Assembly: GCA_964023275.1 (NCBI GenBank)
Contig: OZ029916.1
Span: 44,864,080-44,928,079 of the forward strand
Source of the DNA: Norana najaformis
Taxonomy: Eukaryota; Annelida; Clitellata; Crassiclitellata; Hormogastridae
DNA length: 64,000 nucleotides
Direction: 5' to 3'
Position 1 is the stretch's first letter; each line of letters opens with the position of its first letter. Shown piece after piece: positions 48,176 through 59,649 of the stretch. The translations under genes and the position numbers were made by a program. The notes under the pieces are model-generated. The model was not told the DNA's origin, did no database searches, and saw nothing but the letters and a program-made list of their open reading frames with translations.

Positions 48176-48665
48176 TCTGTCTCTTTCTGTGTGGCTATAT
48201 GTCTGTTTTTGTCTGTGTTTGTATGACTCTCTGCATGTTTATGTGTACCTCTTTGTCTGTTTTTGATGTCTGTTTTGTCTTTGTGCGTGTCTCTGTTTGT
48301 TTCGGTCTTTATATGTCTCGCTTCATGTTTCTATGTGACTCTCGTTCTGTCTCTTTCTGTCTTTGTCTATCTGTGTTTGTCTCTTGTTGTCTTTTCCGCT
48401 ACGGTGTCTGCTTTTCTCTCGTTCTCACATTTAATTAAATCTCGAGAATTAACGTTCTCGTCTGTTTCGCCGTCTTCTTCTTTCTTTCTTTGGATCGCTT
48501 CTTTTCCTCTCCTCGTCTTCTCTCTGTCTGTATGTCGTCATTCCTTGCTCTCCCCTTTTCTTTCTGTTCTTTTCCCGAATCTTCTCTTTGTCTGTTTGTC
48601 TGTCTGTCTGTCTCTGTCTCTGTCTGTCTCGCTCTCTCTTTCTCTCTCTCGCTTTCTCAGCCGTT
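48176..48665. repeat. Pyrimidine-rich (CTGT/CTTT)n tract
   Basis: Mixed TCTG, TTCT and CTGT units. Ser/Leu/Cys frames are artefacts. Confidence 0.8.
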
Positions 48666-48734
48666 CGTTCAATCATTTAAGCAGGCGAAGTGATCATTTG
48701 AGAGGCTAATAGAAAGGGTGATGCAATTACCAAG

Positions 48735-48765
48735 GCACATACATGTACATACATACATACATACA

Positions 48766-48799
<34 letters not shown>

Positions 48800-49170
48800 C
48801 ATACATACACATACATACATACACACACATACATACATACATACATACATGTCCATACCTACAAAGATATGCATCAACATACCAGCATACATACAAACAT
48901 ACATACATACATATATACATACATACATACATGTCCATACCTACAAAGATATGCATCAACATACCCAGCATACATACAAACATACATACATACATATATA
49001 CATACATATTTACACAGGCATACGTATCTACACATAAATATGTGCGAATAGCACAGGCACACATACACATAAATACGTACGTACAGTATGTGCATGCATT
49101 CATATATGCATGCATGCGTACATTCATACATAGGGCTTTGTATGCATACATGCATCCAACTGCTTTTAAT
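48735..49170. repeat. (CATA)n with 82-bp duplication
   Basis: ATGTCCATACCTACAAAGAT at 48849 and 48931 marks an 82-bp duplicated unit within CATA repeats. Confidence 0.9.
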
Positions 49171-50060
49171 TCAAAATAACACACACATCCATCCGTCCAT
49201 CCTATCGGCCGCATCACTAAACGCTGCGGAGAGAATGACGCCAGAGGAGAGTATGAACGCCCCTAAGAAGCCGATGTATACATGAAGACAGGAAGACCCA
49301 CGGAATTAAAAGAGGCCGGCAGGAATTAGGACAACATATTGGACTTCATCAATCGACTTATGTTTGCAAAGCCGCAATTAAAGTGTTTACACGGAATTGT
49401 AGAAGGAATTCGCACTAGTCACGTGTGCTTTGCTGAAAGTGCGTCATCCACTGCGAAGCAGAAGCGGATCCGTGTTGGAGATCAGGGAAATAAAGGAACC
49501 GTTCCGACGTTTACAACAACATTTGTTATAAGGGTCTTCGGCGACTAACATGTTTGTTGTTTGTTAGCGTCGTCTTATCTCGTTAAAGACTTTAGTTCCT
49601 TTTTGTCTATTGAACATTTCCGTCGACATTTTGTGCAAAGACTTAAATTCTTCGTGGTTCAGTAACATTTAAAAAACTGTATTAATTAATATAATTCTGC
49701 TCATGCTTCTAGGATCTTCTATCAGCAATAGTGTTCTGATTTATGTGAGAAGACGATAGACGAAAGGAAATGTTCTGAAAACTGTACATCATTGATGTAA
49801 GTGGATGAATTATTTTCGATTTCATATGCCGCAATAGGTTTATACTAAAGTTTCTTCACAAAATTAATGAACATAAAGTCGCTACTAAAGTATGCGTAGA
49901 AAATTTGGAAAATTAATAATAATGAAATTATTAATTAAAAACTAACAGTAATTGGGATATTCGGATTTTGCTGGACGTTCAGATAGAACAACATTTTGAT
50001 CGTTCCTCAACAGCCAATAGCCCGAAATCTCAACTTGGACGTTTTAATTCTTACATCAGC
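49171..50060. other. Unassigned spacer
   Basis: No gene or repeat recognised. Confidence 0.4.
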
Positions 50061-50062
50061 AT

Positions 50063-50335
50063 CGTAGTTGTAATCGTAAGCTCGAGGTTTATACAGTGCC
50101 CAACGAAAGCTAAGTCGCGGGAACCATCTAGTTCACAGGCTCTCAGTCAAAACAAAATCGATAGGCAATAAGGGTTCGGTTCCAGGTCAAGATCCAAGAG
50201 TCAGGCATGCAGGCAGTCAGATGGCTTCGGTGGATAGCGTTTGGAATTGGAGCGGTAAAATAGCACAGATAAAGTGGAAGAAGAGGAACCAGGATAGGGT
50301 CTGCGGAAGAGGAGTACTTTCAATTTTGAGTCGAA
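50063..50335 (-). mobile_element. SINE-1 copy
   Basis: GTTGTAATCGTAAGCTCGAG, CAACGAAAGCTAAGTCGCGG, CTCAGTCAAAACAAAATCG and GGATAGGGTCTGCGGAAG. It lies 450 bp upstream of the GPCR start codon. Confidence 0.9.
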
Positions 50336-50781
50336 TACCTGGGCAGAGATTGCAGGGGCGAAGTGTTGGTGAGTTCCTGTGACTGATAAAAATTGACGAA
50401 TTATAAAAAATGAAGATTGGTAGAATTTGTGCCATCGAAATAATCCTGACTTCTATTTTTTTTTAATTTGAATCCGAAACGTACCAAGTCTCAGGGCATC
50501 AAAAGTTTATATTCAACATAACCGCACTTCTACATAGGCAATCGCCCTTGTATTAATGCCCAACGTTAATGATTGGCAAACAACCTTCTATACCCCACCG
50601 GCATTAGAGGAATTAAATCCGATCATAGATTCCGATGTTCTTTCCCAGGTCAGAGGAAAGAAATTGTCTACAACCGAATTTTGACTAATTCGTGGCAACT
50701 CCATCGATCATTTCCTGCCAAAACATCTCATTTGTGGCACGTCTTCTGGAACTCTACCGATCATTCCATACGTCTTATAAA
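50336..50781 (+). other. 5' flank of the GPCR gene
   Basis: The GPCR frame stays open upstream of the first ATG but has no better start. No clear TATA box. Confidence 0.35.
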
Positions 50782-51029
50782 ATGTCCACCGACGAAGAAG
50801 TGGAATGGGCGATGCCCTACGACCTGATGGGAGAAGGGACAACTGCTGGAGTTGACCTCGTGACGTCATCCGGCGATGCCCTCGATGGCTTCGAAGTGAA
50901 CTGGACGAGGCTGGAGGAGCTGGAGAGGATTCGAAGACATACGCATCTGATCGTCCAGAGGATCCTCTTTCCAATCGTCGTCTGCTTCGGATGCCTTGGG
51001 AACATCGTCAACATTGTCGTACTTACAAG
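50782..51029 (+). CDS. GPCR gene, coding exon 1
   Basis: N-terminus and TM1, to LTR at the donor. Confidence 0.8.
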
Positions 51030-51875
51030 GTAGGACAGACAGACAGACAGACACACGGACACACGGACACACAGACAGACACACTGACAAACTCACAGAC
51101 AGACACACAGACAAACACAGACGCACACATACAGACCCACAGACATACAGACATACATAAACCGACAAATAGACAGACAGTCATACACAGACAGATAGAG
51201 ACAGAGTCATACACAAGCAGATAGACAGTCATACACAGAAAGACAGACATACAGTCATATACAGATAGACAGATAGAGTCATACACAGAAAGACAGACAG
51301 ACAGTCAGACAGTTATATACAGATAGACAGACAGTCATACACAGACAGATAGACAGACAGCCATACCCATAAGGTCAGAGGCATACAGACAGACAGGCGT
51401 TCACGGATACTAAAAGGACTCAGACAATTACCATAATGAAATTTTTTCCATTAAAAGACTACGGTGGGTAATCTGTGACAAAGTATAAGAGCGGCAGATT
51501 GATAATTCGTTTAACTTCTATTTCTGCTTCCAGGCTTTAAGACTCCCATTGCTTAATCACTTCGGCAGCATATTCTAACCTAATCTAATCAGTCCCCTTC
51601 AGAGGCAGAAAGAGACTGCGGCCAGGTAAAGATAATGAGGCCCATATGTTCCAATTTCCAAGCCTCAAAAGCGATAAAACTGAAATCTGAGGCCCCTTAC
51701 CATTTTGGGCCCTGGCCAAATGGCCCTGTTGGCCTCTCTCTCTGAATCTAGTGACTTCTATAGCGCCGTTATCATAATGAAAGAGGCATCAGTCGGCGAT
51801 CGCTTCAGGCAGAGGCAGCGGCAGAGGCATTGGCATAGGCAGATGCAGAGGCATAGGCATGGGCACAGGCAGAGA

Positions 51876-51907
<32 letters not shown>

Positions 51908-54551
51908 GAGGTAGAGGCATGGGCAGAGACAGAGTCATGGGCAGAGGCAGAGGCATGGGTATGAGCACAGGCAGAGATAAAGGCAGAGGCAGAGGCAAAG
52001 GCAGAGGCAGAGGCAGAGGCAGAGGCAGAGGCAGAGGCAGAGGCAGAGACATGGGCAGAGGCTGAAGCATGGGTATGGGCACAGGCAGAGATAAAGGCAG
52101 AGGCAGAGGCAAAGGCAGAGGCAGAGACATGGGCAGAGGCAGAGGCATGGGCATGAGGAGAGGCAGAGATACAGACAGAGGCAGAGGCAGAGGCAGAGGC
52201 AGAGGCAGAGACATGGGCAGAGGCAGAGGCATGGGTATGGGCACAGGCAGAGACACAGACAGAAAGTGGGAAGCAATAGGAGATAATCTCAAGAAGGGAC
52301 AATTTGACGAATAGCACGCATAAGCTCTTTGCCGATTAAAGCTTAGCAGTTAACTGCTCTAACGCCCCCTGAACGGCCGCCACACGGGCTTCCCAATCAC
52401 CAGCGCAAAACTGTTTACGTCCTCTTTCCTTGAAATGTGGGCACCATCTTCCAGTTTTTGCTTTCATTGACTTGGTTTTGACATTGTAAGGTTTATGGAA
52501 CCAATAACAGTTTAAAAATTGAAGAGAATTTGGCAAAAAACGAAAATAAATAACTTCACGCCCTGGATATACGAAGAAATCCTCAGCCAACGATAAATTG
52601 TCGGACCAACTGAAATAAAATAGCAGTAAAGCATCCCATACCTCACAACTGAGACGTAGGGGAAGCTTTCATTTCCTTTCCTTAGACCCTTCAGCCGGCA
52701 ATGGACGAATCCCATTGTCTTGGACATGGGGCCAGTGCATCGCAGGACTTGCCGTTTACTTCCCAGCTAACGCCGGTGCAAATTTATACTGCTTGGTGAC
52801 AGAGGCACGGGGTGCGCAAATAGCTTGCCCAGAGTCGTTACAGGGAATCGAACCCGCAACCGCATGATCATTGACCAAACGGGCTACCGATAGACCACCG
52901 TGCCGCACAACTGATATAACTACTCTGCACTAATACTTCTAATACTGATACTGATACTAATACTAATACTATTACCGATATACTGTTTCAGTTGAGAATC
53001 TATTTTAGAAACCTCTTTTTAACGTGTGTGCACGATGGTCTATAGGTAACGCCTTTGGTCAATGATCATACGGTTGCGGGTTCGACTCCGGGTACTTGAG
53101 TGTCCCCAGACCTGCCCTAGAGCCTGACACTGTCCTGGTGCGAGGCACGGAATCATCAGCTCTTAAATCGTAATCGTATTCGTAATTGTAAACTCGAGAT
53201 TTCTACAGCGCCCAAAGAAGTTACATCACAGGAACCAGCTGATTCACCGGCGCTCAGTCAAAACAAAATTGATAGGCAGGCAGGAAGGGTTCGGTTCCAG
53301 GTCAAGATCAAAATGTCAGGCAGTTATAATACCTTTCCTTGCCTTACCTTACCTTACGTCCTGGTTTGCATTACCGTTGTGTACAGGCGGTGGATGAAGT
53401 CCTCAACGAATTGTTACCTGACAGCCTTGGCCATCTACGACACCCTGTACCTTATATTTGCCCTGACGATGAGTTTCAACCACTACCCCTCCATCCAAAG
53501 AGAAGCCGTCTACGTCCTCTACCGAGCCTACCTCGGCCGTACCCTCACCAACATCTGCAGCAACACTGGCATCTGGCTGACTGTGACCTTCACGGTCGAG
53601 CGATTCATCGTCGTCTGCTGCCCGATGAAGGGCAAGGTCTGGTGCACCTCGGCCAGGGCGAAGCACACCCTCGTCGCCGTCTGCGTCGCTGCCACCCTCG
53701 TCACCCTCCCGGAGTTCCTCTCGCGTACCGTGGAGCAGGAGCTGGACCCGGTAACGAACACCACGGTACTTACGGAGGCGATTACGGAGTTCGGTAAGCG
53801 ACCGGCGTATCTGTTCGGGTACCAGTACGCCAACCAGGCACTGTTCACGTTCCTGCCCCTCGTGCTTCTGTCCATCTTCAACAGCCTTCTGATGCGAGCG
53901 CTGATAACTGCGGCCAAACAGAGGGACTTGATGACCAACTCGCGCACCTACTATCCGACGACTAACACGCGAAGCGGTAGCGGAAGCAGCCAGCCTTCGC
54001 AGGACCAGTACCGCATCACTCTGATGCTGATCTGCGTCGTCATCGTCTTCATCACCTGCCAGCTTCCGTCGGCAGTTGCCGTCCTCTACGCCAACTTCGT
54101 CCGGGACAGCATGACCCAGGAGGACCGCAAGATCGCCCTGATCGCCAACAACGTCTTCAACCTTCTCGTTATGATCAACAGCGCCGTCAACTTCATCTTC
54201 TACTCCGCCTTCAGCACCCGATTCAGAGCCACCTTCCGGCGCATCTTCTGCCGTCGTTGTCTGTCTGCCGATGCCTCCTACTCCTACCCCGACGTGGTGT
54301 CGATTCCTCAGGGACCTCGGAGTATCACTGCCTCACCCCGCGTCGCGTCCTCGGTCAACCCGTCGCCAAGGGTAGGTACTCCACGCAGCGCTGGATCGCG
54401 CGATGCTTCGTCGCTTACAATCAGATCACGTGACGTTTCGCCACTGAACTTAGGATCACGTGATGTAACTCCGCGCAATAGCTGCCCACGTGACGTTGTT
54501 TCCCACGCTCGTTTTGCCGATGCACTTACGGTTACCCGGGATTTCAACTGA
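50782..54551 (+). CDS. Rhodopsin-family peptide GPCR, FMRFamide-receptor-like (2 exons)
   Basis: Coding exons 50782-51029 and 53387-54551 join in phase 2 (ACAAG|GTAGGA ... GTGTACAG|GCGG, forming Arg) to give 470 residues. First in-frame ATG used. Seen: extracellular N-terminus with NWT (40-42); TM1 58-81 with GNIVN; TM2 with LTALAIYD (94-101, Asp 2.50); TM3 ending in ERF (154-156, variant DRY); TM4 177-197; TM5 229-253; TM6 with CQLP (306-309, for CWxP); TM7 with NSAVNFIFY (347-355, for NPxxY). Known: SSTN-Y-LTALA, VERFIVV and CQLP are typical of invertebrate FMRFamide-type and related peptide receptors. Inferred: a plasma-membrane neuropeptide receptor; ligand unknown. Odd: no Cys at 3.25 (Ala 130) and none in ECL2; Ser/Arg/Pro-rich tail with SRDV repeats. 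The intron lies between TM1 and TM2. Confidence 0.88.
51031..51400. repeat. (ACAG)n array in GPCR intron
   Basis: ACAG/ACAC/ATAC units starting at the donor site itself. Confidence 0.9.
51401..51750. other. GPCR intron spacer
   Basis: Nothing recognised. GGCCCTGGCCAAATGGCC near 51708 is GC-rich and partly palindromic. Confidence 0.4.
51750..51812 (-). mobile_element. LINE-B 3' end
   Basis: GACTTCTATAGCGCCGTTAT, CATAATGAAAGAGGCATCAG and TCGGCGATCGCTTC. Confidence 0.75.
51810..52265. repeat. (GGCAGA)n array in GPCR intron
   Basis: Hexamers GGCAGA with GGCATG/GGCACA variants in a loose higher-order order. It starts where the LINE-B fragment ends (CTTCAGGCAGAGGCAG). Frames on both strands are artefacts. 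Confidence 0.95.
52266..52604. other. GPCR intron spacer
   Basis: Nothing recognised. Confidence 0.4.
52605..52910 (-). mobile_element. SINE-2 copy, full length
   Basis: CATCCCATACCTCACAACTG, GCCGGCAATGGACGAATCC, GCATCGCAGGACTTGCCG, TGCTTGGTGACAGAGGCACG, B box (minus) GGAATCGAACCCG and head GACCAAACGGGCTACCGAT. Confidence 0.9.
52918..53095 (+). repeat. Duplicated segment, copy 2 (contains SINE-2 head)
   Basis: Nearly identical to 45759-45955, including CACGATGGTCTATAGGTAAC, and stops at the same point after GGTTCGACTCCGGGTA. The TAATAC repeat is shorter here. Confidence 0.85.
53165..53316 (-). mobile_element. SINE-1 fragment next to GPCR exon 2
   Basis: ATCGTAATCGTATTCGTAAT, TAAACTCGAGATTTCTACAG, AAAACAAAATTGATAGGC and GGTTCCAGGTCAAGATC. 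It ends ~70 bp before the exon 2 acceptor. Confidence 0.85.
53387..54551 (+). CDS. GPCR gene, coding exon 2
   Basis: TM2-TM7 and cytoplasmic tail. GC-rich and uninterrupted for 387 codons, in contrast to the flanks. Confidence 0.9.
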
Positions 54552-54559
54552 CATTGCTC

Positions 54560-54910
54560 TTGATGGAGAGTTTTTCCAGCAACGACCTATGATGTTCGGG
54601 AATAGATGCGCTTATAGGCGGAGCAAAACACAGATTCGACCAATCAATGATCTTTGGTGACAGGCACGAGTCATGCTTGTAGGCGGAGCAACACAACGAG
54701 TCCTACAATCATCGTGGGCCAGTGATGGTGACAGACGTTAGTCATAGTTATAGGCGGAGCAACAAAGCGAGTGGTCCAATCATCTTAGGCCAATGTTGTT
54801 TGGTGACAGACTTGAGTCTTGCTCGTAAGAGGAGCAACCAACCAACCAAGATGGCCAATCGGCATAGGACAGAAGCATCATGGTTTTCTAGGCAGAGCAA
54901 CGTGTGAGGC
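54560..54910. repeat. Imperfect 63-74-bp tandem repeat
   Basis: ATAGGCGGAGCAA-like cores at 54614, 54679, 54750, 54824 and 54887, each with CCAATCAT, GGTGACAG and AGTC words. Immediately after the GPCR stop, so probably 3' UTR. Confidence 0.75.
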
Positions 54911-55146
54911 GACCATTCAGACCTCAAGGCAGCCCTGAGCCCGTAACTTGAGCTGACTCATTACACGGATCTGTTTTATGCGTTATCGTAACAGGTTTTG
55001 AAATGGCTTCAAATGATTTTACCGTTTGGCAGATTTATTTTCACCGTCGACGAATGAACTTTTTCAAACTCCTTACTTATAGTTGATAAAATAAGGGCAA
55101 AATTATTTCCAGTATCAACCACTGAGGTTGCAACAGTTCTGGCCTT
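54911..55146. other. Probable GPCR 3' region
   Basis: Nothing recognised. Confidence 0.35.
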
Positions 55147-55250
55147 GCATTGGCTAAAACCCGTCGAAGGTGGAGCTAATCACTGGCTAAAACCCGTCGA
55201 AGGTGGAGCTAATCATTGGCTAAAACCCGTCGAAGTCAGTTCCAATTGGT
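55147..55250. repeat. 33-bp tandem repeat, 3 units
   Basis: ATTGGCTAAAACCCGTCGAA then GGTGGAGCTAATC. Each unit carries ATTGG (an inverted CCAAT). Confidence 0.9.
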
Positions 55251-55548
55251 CAGTAAACTCTGAATACCAGCCAATAGCTGCACTGTATTTGAATCTCTCC
55301 ACTGAGTTACCTTGAGTAGATAAATTAACAGCTGCCGAATGGTTTTAGTTTAGACTCAATATTGCAATTCTGTATTAGATGTTCCTGCATCATCGTTGTT
55401 ATAAAGTTATTTATGTGAGACTCTGAACACAATTAACTAGATTGATTTCGATGACTAACATGTATTCTGCACTAGATGGCGACGTATGGACTAGAATTAA
55501 GTGAAACTGATCAGTTCACCATCTTTACGTTTTGTCCTCAGTCAGCTT

Positions 55549-55554
55549 AATAAA
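55549..55554 (+). terminator. Possible poly(A) signal of the GPCR gene
   Basis: AATAAA in GCTTAATAAAGAAAAA, 1 kb after the GPCR stop; the best candidate seen. Confidence 0.35.
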
Positions 55555-55755
55555 GAAAAATTTAATTTAAGATAATGTACTCGAAATTTGAAAAATAAAA
55601 TTACTACTCGAGAATATTTTTATGGCCATCAAAGTTGATATAAAATGTAAACTTTCAATTATCGGAGAACTTTTCAATCGGTATCATACCTTGATAGGCT
55701 TACAATAATTTGAGAGATGCCTACACTAATATTGTAGCGCTTAAAATTTGTAGTA
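55555..55755. other. AT-rich spacer
   Basis: Nothing recognised. Confidence 0.4.
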
Positions 55756-55925
55756 TCTGGCGTTTAGCGACACCTTTTGGCAATCATAGTGTTAACATCG
55801 TTCTCACGTTACTTTAGTGTTTATAATGGTTACATTACATGGAACAATAGTTGGTCCCCGGCCGTTGACATCGATAGCATAAAATTTTTAACAGTTCTTA
55901 CTGTTTGACATATAATATATGGCAA
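55756..55925. repeat. Repeat D, diverged copies
   Basis: GTTTAGCGACACCTTTTGGC and CGGCCGTTGACATCGATAG blocks. Confidence 0.55.
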
Positions 55926-56025
55926 AGTTATTTATTTATTTATTTATTTATTTAAAGCACTTGTGTAGACATAATAATATATGGCAAAATTATTTATTTA
56001 TTTATTTAAAACACTTGTAACGCGC
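55912..56025. repeat. Duplicated unit with (TTTA)n
   Basis: AATATATGGCAAARTTATTT plus TTTA units and ACACTTGT, twice (55915 and 55976). Confidence 0.8.
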
Positions 56026-56029
56026 GCAA

Positions 56030-56400
56030 TGTCAGTACACTTGAATCTGAGGGGCGGATGTATGTTCGCCAGGGGCCAAGATGGAGTCATGCAGAAGCCA
56101 GGATGAAGTAGTGAGTCTTAACAAGTGATTTAAAAGATAATAGGGAGTTTGCAAGTCGGGGCTTTTATGGTAGACGATTCCAAATGCGAGGACCACAGCA
56201 GCTAAAGGCACGTGATTCTACAATTGTCCTGAACCTAGATTCTTGCAACAAACCAGTATCAGAAGAACGCAAGAATCTGGGAGGGCGATATGGAGTCAGC
56301 AAAGTATTAAGATATGATGGAAGGCCACAGTTCTGAGCCTTAAAGGTCAAGCAAACATATTCGAATGAAAAGAATTTTAAATGTATCTACATATAGCAAT
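56030..56400 (-). pseudogene. LINE ORF2 C-terminal fragment
   Basis: The minus frame reads LPSYLNTLLTPYRPPRFLRS, SDTGLLQESRFRT, ESRAFSCCGPRIWNRLP, the APxYL...YRPPRxLRS...GPRLWNxLP block of CR1/L2-type elements. Different family from LINE-A/B. Confidence 0.85.
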
Positions 56401-56600
56401 CCATTATTCAGTGTTTAGCGACATCTTGTGGACGCCAGGGCTGTTGACATTTCGATAACGATATTTCCACACACAAAAACTCTAATTACAAACCACATTT
56501 GACAAAACTTTATACATAGCGTCGTTCGGAAGAGTTTTTAAGGTGTCCAAGAAGACCATTGCATTTTCCTTTGTTTAATTATATCTGTTGGCTGCAAGGG
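56401..56600. repeat. Repeat D copies
   Basis: GTTTAGCGACATCTTGTGGA, then ATAGCGTCGTTCGGAAGAG, TTTAAGGTGTCCAAGAAGAC and CTGTTGGCTGCAAGGGC. Confidence 0.65.
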
Positions 56601-57535
56601 CACGTACACTAATGTCTAATATTTTTAGTTTTGAAATTTTAATTTTGAATATGAGTTTATATGAAAACATTCTACATAAATTCATGGTTTAAAAATCGTG
56701 GTTATATTAAAGCAGAGTTGTGTTAATAACGAAACAACTATCTTAACAGCAGTTAACTATCCTCCAGCTGTTCATGTATTAATCGGTACCTCAATAACCT
56801 GAATTTATGTAGCTTAATCTACAGACTCATTTTGTAAGTCACTACGAGAATACACATATTTTATCTCTAATGCTCATTGCTCAATTTTTCCGAGTCTAAT
56901 ACGCCAATGTCGACCGAATTAACTCCTACATCTGTCGCACGATGTCGCTAACGACGTCTATTTATGTAGCGAATATAAAACGAAGACCTCTGCCCCTTTT
57001 CCAATTTCTTTTCTTTATTTTCATCTGATGCGAGCCACATCACTCGAATGCGTTCGCCATAATATTATCGTCCAAGGCTTGTGAGTCTATTTACTATTTA
57101 GATGTATGCGCTGATAATTTGCGTGGATAATCTCCAAGGAGATAGTATCATTCCGAGGACTATGTGGGCCTCGGTGAGTAGGCCTATACACGTTGCACGC
57201 AGGCTTAGTTACGAGATCAGCCGCATTTAATGGCCACGCGAAACGCAGGACGGCCACGAAGTTGTCGATTTATGGTGCGCCTCTGTATTCACAGACTACC
57301 TTCACTTTGTTTAATTTTCCTCAGTAGAGTACTCGGGAGTATATATCAGGATGTAGAGGGTTAGCGACATCTATGCCGGACTTATTAAGGTCCCGCCCAC
57401 AGCGCCAATCTGCATTTGTTTTTCTGCTGCGTAAGGACTCGCAAGGGATTACGGGAAGCCAAGGCAGAAATTTATGAGCAGAGAATTGAATGAGAGGATT
57501 CGGCGCCAAATTTCAATGTATTAACACATCCAGGA
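56601..57535. other. Unassigned AT-rich spacer
   Basis: No gene or repeat recognised. Confidence 0.4.
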
Positions 57536-57730
57536 ACACATACACACAGGCACATTCGTGTACACAAAGAGAAGCACACACACACAGGCACACTTACAGA
57601 GACCAACGATGGTACGGTATGTTGTGGATGCTTATAGGCGACTGTTAAATATTCATGAGCCAGATCATTCAGTGATTGGATGATAGTCTAAGTGGCCCAA
57701 CGTGTATAAATATGCATGAGCGGATGTTTT
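57536..57730. other. Short CA-rich run and spacer
   Basis: ACACACAGGCACA runs at 57538-57596. Otherwise nothing recognised. Confidence 0.45.
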
Positions 57731-57885
57731 AATTGTAATTTTGTAATTGTAATTGTAATCAGAAATTTGTATAGCGCCTCTCTAAGAAAATCAATGGCGC
57801 TCACTGCGCTAGACTTGATGTTAAAAGTCACTAATGATGTTAAGTGTCATTAAGAACAGAATAGTATCCTGTAAGCGAACATAGC
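57731..57885 (-). mobile_element. Repeat E copy (L2-tailed retroposon)
   Basis: Tail AATTGTAATTTTGTAATTG at left; TTGTATAGCGCCTCTCTAAG, AAGTCACTAATGATGTTAAG and AACAGAATAGTATCCTG. Complement of the 23199 copy. Confidence 0.8.
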
Positions 57886-59649
57886 TCAGAGAACTAGAAG
57901 AGTCGCCAATGGAAGAGTCACACACGCAAAGCCATACCAACAGATTCCCAACTAGAGTTAAAAGACAATGGCATGTTCTGAAGTCCCGAAGTTCCTGAAG
58001 CACGTAGCGTTGAGGATGAGGAAACGACGATGGGCGATATGATCCGCCGCCGATGGCACGCGGTTGTCCCACCGTCCAACAGTTCCTCCCACATGGAAAG
58101 CGACGCGGCGTTCAGATATTCCCCGATCCGAAGGATATACGCAGGACGGACAGGTATTCGTCGCCCGCCGGCCGGTAGGTTGTTAAGCCGTTAGTTAGTT
58201 GAACCGTTCCGTGGCAGACAGTCGGAGCCCTTCCTAAGATTTCTTCACCCTTCCTCCACTAACCAAATTCCCGGCGTAGACGGCGTGCGTTGATCTGAAG
58301 GTCCGAGGCTCGAGAGTCAAGCTGGAAGCCTGTCCCCCCTCTGTAGGTGGACTCTTCCAGGCACAGAAGGTCACGAAAACAGGCAAAGCAACCGTCCGAA
58401 TTGCAGTAAATCCGTGTTGGAAAGGAAAAATAATTCCGACACATAATTTTAATAGAATTTAATCGACGGACTTCTATAGCGCCTTCGTTTGAATTTCACA
58501 ATTTATTTATTTTCATATTCTGCGGATTTTAAGCATCTTTCGACTGAAGCACACATGCGACAAAAGCAATCCGATAGCAAAACACTTTTAACATCCCTGC
58601 TTGAGTTGATAGGCCTTCTCACATACCCGCCCTATAATGATGGCGGACTCAGTTGGCCCAAACGACATTTTTATAATGAGAAAACTGTATACATAGCCGC
58701 TTCAAGAGAATTTATTACCAAGGGAATTTAATCACTCTCTATGCTAACGTAAACAGCTGAGGTTAGAGTTCACTAACATTATGAGTTCTTAGATAAGCAA
58801 ACATTCTAATCTTAGAACTTAGTTAACAGATGACGTCATGTCCGGAGTCTCTGACCGCGTTGCATCGTGTGAGAGGAAGGACAACAGTCGAGAAAGACAA
58901 CAGCACACGGTTGCCTGGTTGCATCTCCGTCCACTAGTCCTCTGTAGGTTGAAGAAGACACAGCGTGAAGACAGCGCGTAAACGAATTAGCTGGTGGCGT
59001 ATAAATAGATCATACATTGTCTCACCCGCAGGGATGGATGAGGCTTAATACGCATATAACGGAGGGCACAGTTACCGTTGTTGTTGAACCGTAACACTTG
59101 CATCGTCTCGGGTCGGTCGTTGACCTAGCCAAAGGTTAAAGGTGATGAGTGGTGGCAGACCGGTCCAAGACTACAAACGAAGACTTCAGAAATAATGATA
59201 TAATTTTATTTAATTAATATAGGAATCACATAACAGCTTGATATTTTATTTTTTTCATTCACTTTAATTCGTTTTTTATGTTCTAACAATTTATGTCTTA
59301 ATCCAATTTAAATTAACTAAGTCAGTATTTCATCCCAACGCCCCTTCCCCCGTCCAATTTACTTGCCGACGCTGTTGATCAAAAGGGACACCGGGAGTCA
59401 ATTAGGCAAGTATTAGGGCGCCATTAAAATAATCCGATCCTAGTATCAATGGTCTCCATAGTTACGCGCGAAAGACCTTAGAAAGCGGTCTTTCACACTG
59501 TAGCAGTTATATACCTATCAGACCGTGCGGAGGTAACAAAAAGCGTCGTCCGGGCCGCACTATATGATACAGACATGAATAAGGAGGCTTAACAAAACCT
59601 GTTGCGCCATACGCGGCTCTAGACGTAGAACGGCGAAGCTGCGTTCTGG
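57886..59649. other. Unassigned spacer
   Basis: Only an isolated tail-like word (ACTTCTATAGCGCCTTCG at 58469). No supported gene; open frames here are under 85 codons. Confidence 0.4.

Noticed and set aside
51789..52317. Open frames of 167-170 codons on the minus strand in the GPCR intron
   Set aside because: They translate a GGCAGA hexamer array.
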